A stretch of DNA of 64,000 nt from the NCBI RefSeq assembly GCF_019711375.1, contig NZ_CP081295.1, forward strand, positions 868,001 to 932,000, written 5' to 3'. The notes under the pieces are model-generated. The model worked only from the letters and a program-made list of their open reading frames with translations, was not told where the DNA came from and ran no database searches. A program made the translations under genes and the position numbers. Shown here one piece after another: positions 8,544 through 17,954 of this stretch. The DNA comes from Qipengyuania aurantiaca. GTDB taxonomy: Bacteria > Pseudomonadota > Alphaproteobacteria > Sphingomonadales > Sphingomonadaceae. Each line of letters starts with the position of its first letter. The first letter of the stretch is position 1.

Positions 8544-11378
8544 ATGGCCGACAAGCAGCACCTCTATCTCGTCGATGGTTCCGCCTATATCTTCAGGGCT
8601 TACCACCGCCTGCCGCCGCTGACAGATCCCGAAGGCACGCCGGTCGGCGCGGTCTACGGCTATACGACCATGCTGTGGAAGCTGGCCGACGATCTCGACA
8701 AGGCCGACGGCCCGACGCACCTCGCCGTGGTGCTCGACAAGTCGAGCCACTCCTTCCGCAACGAGATTTACGACCAGTACAAGGCGAACCGCCCCGATCC
8801 GCCGGAAGACCTGGTGCCGCAATTCCCGCTGATTCGCGACGCCACCCGCGCCTTCAGCCTGCCGCTGGTCGAAGAGCCCGATGTCGAGGCGGACGACATG
8901 ATCGCCTCTTACGCCCGCGCCGCGCAGGCCGAAGGCTGGGATGTCACCATCGTCTCCTCGGACAAGGACCTCATGCAGCTCGTCGGCGAGAAAGATGGCG
9001 CGCGGATCGACATGCTCGACACGATGAAAAGCGCGCGCATCTATATCGAGGAAGTGGAGGAGAAATTCGGTGTGCCGCCCGAGAAGGTCGGCGATGTGCT
9101 CGCGCTGATGGGCGATTCGGTCGACAATATTCCCGGCATCTTCGGCGTCGGCCCCAAGACGGCGAGCAAGCTGATCGCCGAACATGGCGACCTCACCGCC
9201 GCGCTCGACGCGGCCGAGGAGATGAAGAAGAGCAAGCTCAAGGAGCGCCTGATCGAGCATCGCGAGGATGCGGAACTCAGCCGCGTGCTCGTGACGCTGA
9301 AGGAGGACTGCCCCCTCCCCATCGCCATCGACGACATGAAACTCAACGGCGTGCCGAGCGAGCCGCTTGCCGCCTTCCTCGAAAAGCACGGCTTCACCAG
9401 CCTTCTCCGGCGGCTCGAAACCGGCAGTGGCAGCCCCAACCGGGCGACCGATCTCAACCCGCCCAAGCAGGAAACCAAGGGCGCGGAGGCCGAGGCCGGC
9501 GGCAACAGCCAGCCGCTGCCCGAATTGCCCGCAATCGACCGCTCCGCCTACGAATGCGTGCAGTCGATGGAGCGTCTCACCCACTGGATCGAGCGGGCCG
9601 GAGCCGCGCGGCTGGTTGCGGTCGACACCGAGACCGACAGTCTCGATTCGATCCGGGCCGAGCTGGTGGGCGTGAGCCTCGCTCCCGGCCCGAACGAAGC
9701 CTGTTACATTCCGCTCGGCCATGGCGGCAGCGACATGTTCGCTGAGAAGCCCGAACAGATCGGCAAGGCCGAAGCCCTCGCCGCGCTGAAACCGCTGCTG
9801 GAAGACGACGCAGTGCTCAAGGTCTTCCAGAACGGAAAATACGACCTCAACGTGCTCGCGCGCGAGGGCATCGCGGTTGCGCCCATCGACGACACGATGA
9901 TCATCAGCTTCGCGCTCGACGCCGGGCGCAGCGAGAGCGGTATCGGCGGCGGCCACGGCATGGACGAGCTTGCCGAACGCCATCTCGGCCACACCTGCAT
10001 CAGCTTCAAGGAACTGTGCGGTACGGGCAAGAAAGCGATCCCCTTCGCCGAGGTCCCGCTCGACAAGGCAACCGAATACGCCGCAGAGGATGCCGATGTC
10101 ACCTGGCGCCTCCATGCGATGCTGAAGCGTCGCCTGCCGGTGGAAGGCGGTACGAAAATCTACGAACGCGTGGACCGCCCCCTGGTCCCGGTCGTCGCCG
10201 GGATGGAGCGCCACGGCATCAAGGTCGACCGCGCGCGCCTCGCCAAGCTTTCGGAGGAATTTGCCACCGAAACCAAGCGGCTCGAAGGCGAGATCCACGA
10301 GATCGCCGGGCAGGAGTTCACCGTCGGCAGCCCCAAGCAGCTCGGCGAAATCCTGTTCGACAAGCTCGGCTTCAAGGGCGGCAAGAAGGGCAAGAGCGGC
10401 CAGTATTCGACCGACCAGTCGGTGCTGGAGAAACTGTCGGGCGATGGCGCGGAAATTGCCGACAAGGTGCTCGAATGGCGCCAGCTGGCCAAGTTGAAGT
10501 CCACCTATACCGACGCGCTGCAGGAAGCGATCAATCCCGAGACGGGTCGCGTCCACACAAGCTACAGCCTCGTCGGCGCGCAGACCGGGCGCCTGTCCTC
10601 GACCGATCCGAACCTGCAGAACATCCCGATCCGCACCGAGATCGGGCGCCAGATCCGCGACGCTTTCGTAGCCGAGGACGGCCATGTCCTGCTCGCGGCT
10701 GACTATTCGCAGATCGAGTTGCGGCTGGCCGCGCACATGGCGGACGTCGCCCCGCTCAAGGAAGCTTTCGCGGAAGGCGAGGACATCCACGCCCGCACCG
10801 CGACCGAGATGTTCGGCGAAGTTACCCGCGACACCCGCGCGCGCGCCAAGACGATCAATTTCGCCATCCTCTACGGCATTTCCCGCTGGGGCCTCGCAGG
10901 CCGGCTTGGTGTCGAAGCCGACGAGGCGCAGGCGATGATCGACACCTATTTCCAGCGCTTCCCCGGGATCCAGAAATACATCCTCCACACGCTCGAAAGC
11001 GTGCGGGAGAAGGGCTATTCGGAGACGCTCTTCGGCCGGAAAACGTGGTTCCCGCGCATCAATTCCAAGAACCAGGCCGAACGGCAGGGCAGCGAGCGCG
11101 CAGCGATCAACGCGCCGATCCAGGGCACCAGCGCCGACATCATCAAGCGCGCCATGGTGCGGATGAACCCCGCGCTGGAAGAGGCAGGGCTCGGCCATGT
11201 CCGCATGCTGCTACAGGTGCATGACGAACTGGTGTTCGAACTTCCTGAAGCCGATGTCACAGCGGCGTCCGAGGCCATCGAACGCGTCATGGCGCAGGCC
11301 GCCGCGCCCGCGGTCGAGCTGGCCGTTCCGCTCGGCGTGGAAATCGGCACGGGCAAGAGCTGGGGAGCGGCGCATTGA
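8544..11378 (+). CDS. polA: DNA polymerase I
   Basis: 944 residues from the ATG at 8544; the frame is open a further 32 codons upstream without homology-like sequence. Three domains: 5'-3' flap exonuclease (about 1-300, starting LYLVDGSAYIFRAYH), 3'-5' proofreading exonuclease (about 350-540, with VDTETDSL, FQNGKYDLNVL and AEDADVTWRL, so the metal ligands appear intact) and family A polymerase (DYSQIELR motif A, RAKTINFAILYGIS motif B, QVHDELVFE motif C). It works in Okazaki fragment maturation and repair. The stop overlaps the start of the HWE kinase gene downstream. Identification is secure. Confidence 0.98.
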   Translation: MADKQHLYLVDGSAYIFRAYHRLPPLTDPEGTPVGAVYGYTTMLWKLADDLDKADGPTHLAVVLDKSSHSFRNEIYDQYKANRPDPPEDLVPQFPLIRDATRAFSLPLVEEPDVEADDMIASYARAAQAEGWDVTIVSSDKDLMQLVGEKDGARIDMLDTMKSARIYIEEVEEKFGVPPEKVGDVLALMGDSVDNIPGIFGVGPKTASKLIAEHGDLTAALDAAEEMKKSKLKERLIEHREDAELSRVLVTLKEDCPLPIAIDDMKLNGVPSEPLAAFLEKHGFTSLLRRLETGSGSPNRATDLNPPKQETKGAEAEAGGNSQPLPELPAIDRSAYECVQSMERLTHWIERAGAARLVAVDTETDSLDSIRAELVGVSLAPGPNEACYIPLGHGGSDMFAEKPEQIGKAEALAALKPLLEDDAVLKVFQNGKYDLNVLAREGIAVAPIDDTMIISFALDAGRSESGIGGGHGMDELAERHLGHTCISFKELCGTGKKAIPFAEVPLDKATEYAAEDADVTWRLHAMLKRRLPVEGGTKIYERVDRPLVPVVAGMERHGIKVDRARLAKLSEEFATETKRLEGEIHEIAGQEFTVGSPKQLGEILFDKLGFKGGKKGKSGQYSTDQSVLEKLSGDGAEIADKVLEWRQLAKLKSTYTDALQEAINPETGRVHTSYSLVGAQTGRLSSTDPNLQNIPIRTEIGRQIRDAFVAEDGHVLLAADYSQIELRLAAHMADVAPLKEAFAEGEDIHARTATEMFGEVTRDTRARAKTINFAILYGISRWGLAGRLGVEADEAQAMIDTYFQRFPGIQKYILHTLESVREKGYSETLFGRKTWFPRINSKNQAERQGSERAAINAPIQGTSADIIKRAMVRMNPALEEAGLGHVRMLLQVHDELVFELPEADVTAASEAIERVMAQAAAPAVELAVPLGVEIGTGKSWGAAH

Positions 11379-12676
11379 GCCGGTTCACCGCGACCCTGCC
11401 GCGCTGGCCGAACGCCGTGCTGCTGCTCTTCATCAGCGGCGCGATGCTGGGGCTGATCTATCTCGTCTACCAGACGGTCGAGGCCGAGCGGCAAGAGCGT
11501 GAACAGGCCGCCTTCACCAGCGACGTGCTCGAACAGCTGGTCCGGGTTCACACCGCTGCGCTTAGCGGCGAGACGGGACAGCGTGGCTACCTCATCACGC
11601 TCGACCGACGCTACTTGCGCTCCTACCAGGAGGGTAGCGAGCAAATCGAGCCGGCGCTGGAACGCCTGCGGTCATTGCTGAGCGACAACGCCACGTCGCG
11701 GCAGGAGGAATTGCTCGACGAGATCGACGCGCTTTCGCGGGCGAAATTCGACGAGATGCAGTCCTCCGTGCTCCTCTTGGAAGATGGGCGCCTCCTCGAT
11801 GCGCGGCGCCAAGTCCTAACCGACGAGGGGCAGGAAACCATGGAGCGCCTCAACCGCGCGATCGACGAGATGGAGGAGATCGAACGCCGTATCCTTGCCG
11901 ACCAGCGCAGCGAAACCGCGCGGATCGAGGGGCGTGTTCTGCCCTTGCTGCTGGCTCTGATCACGCTCCTGCTGCTAGCCATCCTGATCGGATCGCGGCT
12001 AGTTTCTCGTGCGGCCAAGGCCGAAGCGGAAGCCGCGCAGGCTGCTGCCATCGGCGAAGCGCGCGACCGGGCCGACCTGCTCGCGAAGGAGCTTAACCAC
12101 CGGGTGAAGAACCTGTTCGCGGTCGTGCTCGCCATCGTCCAGATGAGCGCGCGCGACAAGCCGGACGCGAAGCCCGTGACCGACGCCATCAGCGCCCGCA
12201 TCCGCGCCCTGCTGACCGCGCATGAGGTAAGCCAGGGCGAACTCGACCGTGAGCTGGCCTCGCTGGAAGCGCTGATCGAGACCACGCTGGCCCCCTATCG
12301 TTCAGCCAAGCAGACTGCGCATGTCGAAGGGCCGGAAGTCCTGCTTCCCGCAAAGCGCATCACCCCGCTCGGCCTTGTCCTGCACGAGCTCACCACGAAT
12401 GCGGTGAAATACGGCGCCTGGGCCAAGGGCGGTACGATCGATGTAACCTGGAGCGAACAGGATGGCATGGTAACGCTCGTCTGGCGCGAGAAAGGCATCA
12501 CGCTCGATGGGGCGCCGGATCGCAAGGGTTTCGGCAGCCTGCTTATGGACAGCGCCGCCAGGCAATTCGGCGGCAGCGTGACACGCGATTTCACGGCCGA
12601 AGGCTTGGTGGTGACGATCGAGCTGCGGCAGAACAGCGCGCAAGGTGCCATTGCCAGCGCGATGCCAGCCGCCTAG
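11375..12676 (+). CDS. CHASE3-domain HWE-type sensor histidine kinase
   Basis: 433 residues, starting at a TTG that overlaps the polA stop (TTGA); no ATG fits. Two membrane segments (about 14-32 and 189-207) bracket a periplasmic CHASE3 domain rich in Arg/Glu helices. The cytoplasmic part has the phosphoacceptor KELNHRVKNL (His242), the HELTTNAVKYGA ATP-binding N box and a WxE element (VWREKG) that defines HWE kinases, common in alphaproteobacterial general stress and light or chemical sensing. No partner response regulator is adjacent. The signal is unknown. Confidence 0.9.
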   Translation: MSRFTATLPRWPNAVLLLFISGAMLGLIYLVYQTVEAERQEREQAAFTSDVLEQLVRVHTAALSGETGQRGYLITLDRRYLRSYQEGSEQIEPALERLRSLLSDNATSRQEELLDEIDALSRAKFDEMQSSVLLLEDGRLLDARRQVLTDEGQETMERLNRAIDEMEEIERRILADQRSETARIEGRVLPLLLALITLLLLAILIGSRLVSRAAKAEAEAAQAAAIGEARDRADLLAKELNHRVKNLFAVVLAIVQMSARDKPDAKPVTDAISARIRALLTAHEVSQGELDRELASLEALIETTLAPYRSAKQTAHVEGPEVLLPAKRITPLGLVLHELTTNAVKYGAWAKGGTIDVTWSEQDGMVTLVWREKGITLDGAPDRKGFGSLLMDSAARQFGGSVTRDFTAEGLVVTIELRQNSAQGAIASAMPAA

Positions 12677-12686
12677 TCCCCCGCAC

Positions 12687-13766
12687 ATGCTGGACCGCTA
12701 CCGCCTCGAAAACTGGCCGATTTCGCAGGAAGGCTTCGTTCACACGATCATCGTGCTGGGCGGTTCCGTTCTGGCCGCCCTTGCCATCCACTGGGTGCTC
12801 TTTGCCATCCTGCGCAAGGTCACCGAGGCCTCCTCCAGCCTGATGGACGATGTGGTGGTGGAGAAGGTCCGCCGTCCCGTGCGCTGGGCGATGATCGCCT
12901 TCGCCATTTCCATCGCCGCCGAGAACGACGCGCTGGTCGGCAACGGCTGGGACGTTTTTGCCGACTTCCTGACCCCCGCCGTCATCGGCTGGGTGGCCTT
13001 CGCCACCGTGAAGGGCCTCGCCATCGGCTACGAGCGCCAGCTCGAGCTCGAAGGCGACGAGGTAGCCAAGCGCGGATACCGCACCCGTATCGCGATCCTT
13101 TCGCGCACGGCGCGTGTGGGAATCGCGATCGTCACTATCTCGCTTATCATGCTCAACATTCCCGGTGTGCGCGATGTCGGCACGACGATGCTGGCCTCCG
13201 CCGGTCTCGCCGCTCTGGCTGTCGGTGCAGCCGCGCAGCCGGCGCTCAAGTCGCTGATCGCAGGCCTCCAGATGGCGCTGACCCAGCCCTTGCGGATCGG
13301 TGATCTCGTCAAGGTCGACGGGCAGGCCGGGCGCGTGGAAGAAATCCGGATGAGCTTTGTCACCGTGCGTACATGGGACGAGCGGGTACTCGTGGTGCCC
13401 ACCAGCCGCTTCCTCGACCAGAGTTTCGAGAACTGGTCGCGCGTGAGCGAGAAGCTGACCGGTCCGGTGATGCTCCATCTCGATCCCGTCGCCAAGATCG
13501 AGCCGATCCGCGAGGAATTCGAGCGGTTCGTGAAGGGTCACGCCTTGTGGGACGGGCGCAATCTCGCTCTATTGATGACCGAGGCCTATCCCGAAAGCAT
13601 CGAGCTGCGCCTGTCGATGAGCGCCGACACCATCGGCGACCTCTTCACCCTGCGCTGCGACGTGCGCGAGCATATGCTGGCGTGGCTGCGCGAGAAACAG
13701 CCCGACGCCCTGATCCGCCACCGGCTCGAAGTCGAGGCGGCGAATCAGCGGGCGAAAGGCGGCTAA
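12687..13766 (+). CDS. Mechanosensitive channel, MscS family
   Basis: 359 residues. N-terminal membrane helices (about 18-40, 65-85, 90-110) lead to the pore-lining and cytoplasmic MscS core: ASAGLAALAVGAAAQPALKSLIAGLQMALTQP split over TM3, then RIGDLVKVDGQAGRVEEIRMSFVTVRTWDERVLVVPTS. Gated by membrane tension, it would release solutes after osmotic downshock. The ATG lies 10 bases after the kinase stop, so polA, kinase and channel may be cotranscribed. Its stop directly abuts the stop of the convergent CDC48 gene. It is one of three MscS-family genes in this window. Confidence 0.92.
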   Translation: MLDRYRLENWPISQEGFVHTIIVLGGSVLAALAIHWVLFAILRKVTEASSSLMDDVVVEKVRRPVRWAMIAFAISIAAENDALVGNGWDVFADFLTPAVIGWVAFATVKGLAIGYERQLELEGDEVAKRGYRTRIAILSRTARVGIAIVTISLIMLNIPGVRDVGTTMLASAGLAALAVGAAAQPALKSLIAGLQMALTQPLRIGDLVKVDGQAGRVEEIRMSFVTVRTWDERVLVVPTSRFLDQSFENWSRVSEKLTGPVMLHLDPVAKIEPIREEFERFVKGHALWDGRNLALLMTEAYPESIELRLSMSADTIGDLFTLRCDVREHMLAWLREKQPDALIRHRLEVEAANQRAKGG

Positions 13767-16091
13767 TCAGCTCTCGGTGCTGCCGTGCTTGCGGTCGCGG
13801 GTCGGCTCCAGCATGCCTTCGTGAATGAAGCCGATGGGCTGCACCTCGGCGGCCCGCTTCTTCAGTTCGCCGCGCATTTTCTTGTACTCGGCTTCCATCT
13901 TGCTGGTGACCGTGGCGCGGCTGTCCTTGAGCGCTTCATCGAAGTCCGCCGCGGTGACGTTCTGCACATCGCCGCCTGCGCGCTTCAGTGCATTCAAACC
14001 GGCACGGCGCACCACGTCTTCCAGATCCGCGCCGGTGAAGCGTTCGGTCTTGCCGGCAATATCGGCAAGGCTCACATCTTCACCAAGCGGCATATTCGCC
14101 GTGTGGATGCCGAGAATCTGCTCGCGGCCCGGCTTGTCGGGCGTCCCGACATAGACCAGCTCGTCGAAGCGGCCCGGGCGTAGCAACGCGGGATCGACCA
14201 GCGTCGGCCGGTTGGTCGCCCCGATGACGACCACCGACTGCAGTTCTTCCAGCCCGTCCATCTCGGCGAGGATGGTATTGACCACCCGTCCCGTGACCTG
14301 CGGTTCGCCCTGCCCGCTGCCGCGCGCCGGAACGAGGCTGTCGATCTCGTCGATGAAGATCACGCAAGGCGCAACGGCTCGTGCGCGCTTGAACATCTTG
14401 GCGATCTGTTGCTCGCTTTCGCCATACCATTTGGAGAGCAGGTCCGAGCTCTTCATCGAAATGAAGTTAGCCTCCGCTTCCTTGGCCACGGCCTTGGCGA
14501 GCAGCGTCTTGCCTGTCCCCGGAGGACCATACAGCAGGAAACCCTTGGCCGGGCGGATGCCGAGGCGATGGAAGGCGTCGGCGTTCTTCATCGGAAGTTC
14601 GATGCCTTCCTTAAGCTTGTCGATCGCATCGCCGACACCGCCAATATTGTCCCAGCCGACATTGGGGACCTGGACCATGACTTCGCGCATGGCGCTGGGC
14701 TGGATGCGCTTGAGGGCCGAGAGGAAATCTTCGCGTCCGACATAAAGCTCGTCGAGGACCTCGGGTGGGATCGTCCGCTCGTCGAGATCGATCTTTGGCA
14801 TGATGCGGCGGACCGCATCGATGGCCGCCTCACGCGCCAGCGCGGCGATATCCGCGCCGACGAAGCCATATGTGGCCTTGGCCAATTCGGTCAGGTCGAC
14901 CTTGTCGCCCAGCGGCATTCCGCGCGTGTGAATACCGAGAATCTCGCGGCGTCCCTTTTCGTCCGGCACGCCGACCACAATCTCGCGGTCGAAGCGGCCC
15001 GGACGGCGCAGCGCCTCATCGATAGCGTCGGGGCGGTTGGTCGCCGCGATGACGACGAGATTGGACCGCGCTTCGAGGCCATCCATGAGTGTGAGCAACT
15101 GCGCGACGAGACGTTTCTCCGCCTCCCCCGGCACGCGGTCGCGCTTCGGGGCGATGGAATCGATCTCGTCGATGAAGATGATGGCAGGTGCGGCCTTTGT
15201 CGCCTGCTCGAACACTTCGCGCAGGGCCTTCTCGCTCTCGCCATAGCCCGAGCCCATGATTTCCGGGCCGTTGATGGTGAAGAACTCGGCATCGCTCTCG
15301 TTGGCGACGGCCTGCGCAAGGCGGGTCTTGCCGGTCCCCGGCGGTCCGTGCAGCAGCACGCCCTTGGGCGGATCGACACCGAGGCGGGTGAAAAGCTCGG
15401 GATAGCGCAGCGGCAGTTCGACCATTTCGCGGAGCGCCTGGATCGTGTCGTCGATGCCGCCGACATCGTCGTAATTGACGACGGCGCGCGCGTCGCGCGG
15501 GGGCTCGAATTCGGCGCGCAGTTCGACCTCGGTGTTCTCGTCGATATGGACGATGCCCTTGGGCGTGGTCGAGACGACCGAGAGGCGGATCTGCGTCAGC
15601 GCATAGGCCGGCGCGTTGAACATGCGGCGCACTTCGGGCGGCATGTTCTGGACGGGCTGCTGGCCGGTCGTCGCCACGAGGTCACCGGCCAGGAGCGGCT
15701 TGCCCGCGAAATTGCGCTTCAGCGCCTGCGACGGGCCTTGCAGCCGCATGTCGCGATTGGCGGGAGCGAAGACGACGCGGGTGGCGGGTCGCGATTCGGC
15801 GGCTTTCACGACCACATGCTCGCCCGAACCGACTTCGGCGTTGCCACGCTGGAGACCGTCGAGGCGGATGACCTCGATCGTCTGGTCCTCGTCATAGGCC
15901 GACATCGCGATCGCGACCGTGGCGCGCTTGCCGACGATCTCGACCGGATCGCCTTCGGTCACGCCGAGCGCCTGAAAGGCCGAGCGCGGCATGCGAACGA
16001 TGCCCTGCCCGCTTTCTTCCTGCCGGGCGGCGGCCACCTGCAGCCTCACAGTCTTCTCGTCCACCGGGGCGGCAGTATTGGCATCGGCCAT
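13767..16091 (-). CDS. CDC48/p97-type AAA+ ATPase
   Basis: 774 residues: N-terminal double-psi barrel domain (about 1-190), then two AAA modules, D1 with [13 protein letters not shown] and [15 protein letters not shown], and D2 with [13 protein letters not shown] and [15 protein letters not shown]; both rings keep Walker A, Walker B and Arg-finger regions. CDC48/VAT-type enzymes unfold proteins by threading. They are universal in archaea and eukaryotes but sporadic in bacteria, including sphingomonads. Its bacterial substrates are unknown. The stop codon abuts that of the MscS gene. It lies downstream of a lipoprotein gene on the same strand, with a terminator between them, so it probably has its own promoter at about 16092-16206. 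Confidence 0.95.
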   Translation of the reverse strand: MADANTAAPVDEKTVRLQVAAARQEESGQGIVRMPRSAFQALGVTEGDPVEIVGKRATVAIAMSAYDEDQTIEVIRLDGLQRGNAEVGSGEHVVVKAAESRPATRVVFAPANRDMRLQGPSQALKRNFAGKPLLAGDLVATTGQQPVQNMPPEVRRMFNAPAYALTQIRLSVVSTTPKGIVHIDENTEVELRAEFEPPRDARAVVNYDDVGGIDDTIQALREMVELPLRYPELFTRLGVDPPKGVLLHGPPGTGKTRLAQAVANESDAEFFTINGPEIMGSGYGESEKALREVFEQATKAAPAIIFIDEIDSIAPKRDRVPGEAEKRLVAQLLTLMDGLEARSNLVVIAATNRPDAIDEALRRPGRFDREIVVGVPDEKGRREILGIHTRGMPLGDKVDLTELAKATYGFVGADIAALAREAAIDAVRRIMPKIDLDERTIPPEVLDELYVGREDFLSALKRIQPSAMREVMVQVPNVGWDNIGGVGDAIDKLKEGIELPMKNADAFHRLGIRPAKGFLLYGPPGTGKTLLAKAVAKEAEANFISMKSSDLLSKWYGESEQQIAKMFKRARAVAPCVIFIDEIDSLVPARGSGQGEPQVTGRVVNTILAEMDGLEELQSVVVIGATNRPTLVDPALLRPGRFDELVYVGTPDKPGREQILGIHTANMPLGEDVSLADIAGKTERFTGADLEDVVRRAGLNALKRAGGDVQNVTAADFDEALKDSRATVTSKMEAEYKKMRGELKKRAAEVQPIGFIHEGMLEPTRDRKHGSTES

Positions 16092-16206
16092 ATGGGGTCA
16101 GCTCCCTCGCAACTCTTATCCGTTCGGTCCCGCAGATGGGGACAAGTGATAGAGATGCAATGAGCGAGGCCCGCGAGAGGTCCGCGCGAGAAAGCCTTTC
16201 GGGCAA

Positions 16207-16238
16207 GAAAAAAGCCCGGCTGGCGAACCAACCGGGCT
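16207..16238 (-). terminator. Rho-independent terminator on minus strand
   Basis: An 11-bp stem with one mismatch (16213-16223 with 16228-16238, arms AGCCCGGCTGG and CCAACCGGGCT) is followed in the minus direction by a run of T (A at 16207-16213 on the plus strand). It ends transcripts from the lipoprotein gene at 16387-16848, leaving a 3' untranslated stretch of about 150 nt, and insulates the CDC48 gene. Confidence 0.85.
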
Positions 16239-16386
16239 AGAAAAGTCTTGGGAGAGGATGCCTGAAAGGCAGAGAGACATATGCTTGCCGAGACGTTTTT
16301 GTGCAAGTGCGAAAAGGACAAGGTTTGTTGCACAAAGCGCAACTCAGGCCGATAAACGCTTGATTAACTGTGCCGTAGCGCACGCG

Positions 16387-16848
16387 CTATTTCGCAGGTG
16401 CAGCACAGGAGCGGATGCGGCGCGGCTCTGCCTCGGTGCCGAGGAACGCGCGGTATTCGGTCTTTTCGAGCGAGAATTCGTTGGTGCAGGTGCCCTTTTC
16501 GATCGTGAGCACGAAGGGGCTGTCCCCCGGCACGGCCCCCTCCCTTGCGCGGAACACGACGGTTTCGCCGCCGCCACTTCGGGTCACGTCGATCACCCGG
16601 TAGCCGGGGTCGGCATAGCTCTGGCTGATCGCCATGCGGCTGCCGCGGTTTTCGAACTGGATGAAGGGTTCGCCGAAATTGGCCTTGAAGTCACCCGGCC
16701 GTGCCGCGCCCGTCAAATGGTCGCGGCGCTGCGTCTCCTGTTTTACCACCACAGGGTCGGCCTCCTTCGGCTCGGGCTGCGGCACCGGTTCCGGCTCGCA
16801 CGCCGTGAGAAAGGGAAGGAAAACCAGCAGCAGGCTTGCGCGCATCAT
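16387..16848 (-). CDS. Lipoprotein of unknown function
   Basis: 153 residues. Signal peptide with lipobox LTAC (Cys17), then a short Pro/Glu-rich linker (about 18-30) and a globular part of about 110 residues with two later Cys (GTCTNEF and RSCAAPAK) that could form a disulfide. Two adjacent ATG codons (16848 and 16845) follow an AAGGAG; either may start. I do not recognise the family. It is divergent from scoA, with about 70 bp between starts holding both promoters. Confidence 0.75.
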   Translation of the reverse strand: MMRASLLLVFLPFLTACEPEPVPQPEPKEADPVVVKQETQRRDHLTGAARPGDFKANFGEPFIQFENRGSRMAISQSYADPGYRVIDVTRSGGGETVVFRAREGAVPGDSPFVLTIEKGTCTNEFSLEKTEYRAFLGTEAEPRRIRSCAAPAK

Positions 16849-16917
16849 GCATCTCCTTGTTCCGGGGGTGACTTATCACAAACTGGGCGCTAGCAGCCAA
16901 GCCGTAACGGAGGTCCG

Positions 16918-17625
16918 ATGAACAAGCTCTTTCCCGACGCCGCTGCCGCCCTCGACGGGTTGCTCCATGACGACATGCTGATTGCCAGCGGAGGCTTCGG
17001 CCTGTGCGGCATCCCCGAACGCCTGTTGGAGGCGATCCGGGAGAGCGGGGTTAAGGGCCTCACATTCGCCAGCAACAACGCCGGGATCGACAACGAAGGC
17101 ATCGGCATGCTGCTGCGCACCCAGCAGGTGAAGAAGATGATCTCGTCCTATGTCGGCGAGAACAAGGAATTTGAACGCCAATTCCTCTCCGGTGAGCTGG
17201 AGGTGGAATTCTGCCCCCAGGGCACGCTGGCCGAACGCATGCGCGCCGGCGGCGCGGGCATTCCCGGTTTCTACACCAAGACCGGCGTCGGCACGCAGGT
17301 CGCCGAGGGCAAGGAAGTGAAAAATTTCGACGGGGAAGACTACATCCTCGAACGCGGCATCTTCGCCGATCTCGCCATCGTGAAGGCGTGGAAGGCCGAC
17401 GAGACCGGCAACCTCGTCTTCCGCAAGACCGCGCGCAATTTCAACCTGCCCGCCGCCACCTGCGGCAAGGTCTGCGTCGTCGAGGTCGAGGAAATTGTCC
17501 CGACCGGCAGCCTCGATCCCGACTGCATACACCTCCCCGGTGTCTATGTGCAGCGCATGATCGTCGGCGCGCCTTACGACAAGAAGATCGAATTCGTGAC
17601 CACGCGCGAGCGGGAGAGCGCATGA
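16918..17625 (+). CDS. scoA: Succinyl-CoA:3-ketoacid CoA-transferase subunit A
   Basis: 235 residues. Class I CoA-transferase alpha subunit with IASGGFGLCGIPERLLEA (glycine-rich CoA site), FASNNAGI and PGFYTKTGVGT. With ScoB it moves CoA from succinyl-CoA to acetoacetate, linking ketone-body or polyhydroxybutyrate turnover to the TCA cycle. The ATG follows CGGAGGTCCG, a good ribosome binding site. The stop overlaps the next gene (ATGA), but subunit B is not adjacent: two unrelated genes sit between. Confidence 0.95.
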   Translation: MNKLFPDAAAALDGLLHDDMLIASGGFGLCGIPERLLEAIRESGVKGLTFASNNAGIDNEGIGMLLRTQQVKKMISSYVGENKEFERQFLSGELEVEFCPQGTLAERMRAGGAGIPGFYTKTGVGTQVAEGKEVKNFDGEDYILERGIFADLAIVKAWKADETGNLVFRKTARNFNLPAATCGKVCVVEVEEIVPTGSLDPDCIHLPGVYVQRMIVGAPYDKKIEFVTTRERESA

Positions 17626-17954
17626 TGTTTGGCAGGAAGAGGCCGATGGCCGGCGAAATCGACGTTTCGAACTACGACTTCCTGTCGAAGTCCCTCGAAT
17701 TTGCGCGTCTGTGGGCCGGCCCAGACGCAGGCATGACCGCGATTATTGAACCGCGGCATCTGGGCGCAGACCCTTTCCTGTTTGGGATGGCGCTGGTCGA
17801 TGCTGCGCGCCATGGAGCGAAGGCCTATGCCCATGCCGTGAATATCTCCGAAGAGGATGCGATGGCACGGATCTGGGAAGGCCTCGATGCCGAGCGTAGC
17901 AATCCGACCGACGACCCTCTCGCGATCGATCTTGGTGGGAGCGCGCCGTCATGA
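17622..17954 (+). CDS. Small conserved protein, DUF5076-like
   Basis: 110 residues starting at the ATG that overlaps the scoA stop (ATGA). A soluble alpha/beta protein with LEFARLWAGPDAGMTAIIEPRHLG and PFLFGMALVDAARHGAKAYA, and a negatively charged end. The length and pattern fit the DUF5076 family of alphaproteobacteria; this assignment is from memory and tentative. No catalytic motif is seen. Its stop overlaps the next gene by four bases, so it is tightly coupled within the scoA-scoB cluster. Confidence 0.75.
   Translation: MMFGRKRPMAGEIDVSNYDFLSKSLEFARLWAGPDAGMTAIIEPRHLGADPFLFGMALVDAARHGAKAYAHAVNISEEDAMARIWEGLDAERSNPTDDPLAIDLGGSAPS

Noticed and set aside
8391..11198. A 935-codon open frame on the minus strand opposite polA
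   Set aside because: It mirrors the codon pattern of polA in GC-rich DNA; the protein is low-complexity Ala/Arg/Gly/His with no domain, and polA on the other strand is unmistakable.
14409..16163. A 584-codon open frame on the plus strand opposite the CDC48 gene
   Set aside because: No recognisable domains, composition typical of an antisense shadow; the AAA ATPase explains the region.
16240..16386. Independent small RNA ending at the 16207-16238 terminator
   Set aside because: The simpler reading is the 3' untranslated end of the lipoprotein gene at 16387; no clear separate promoter was seen in the 147 bases.
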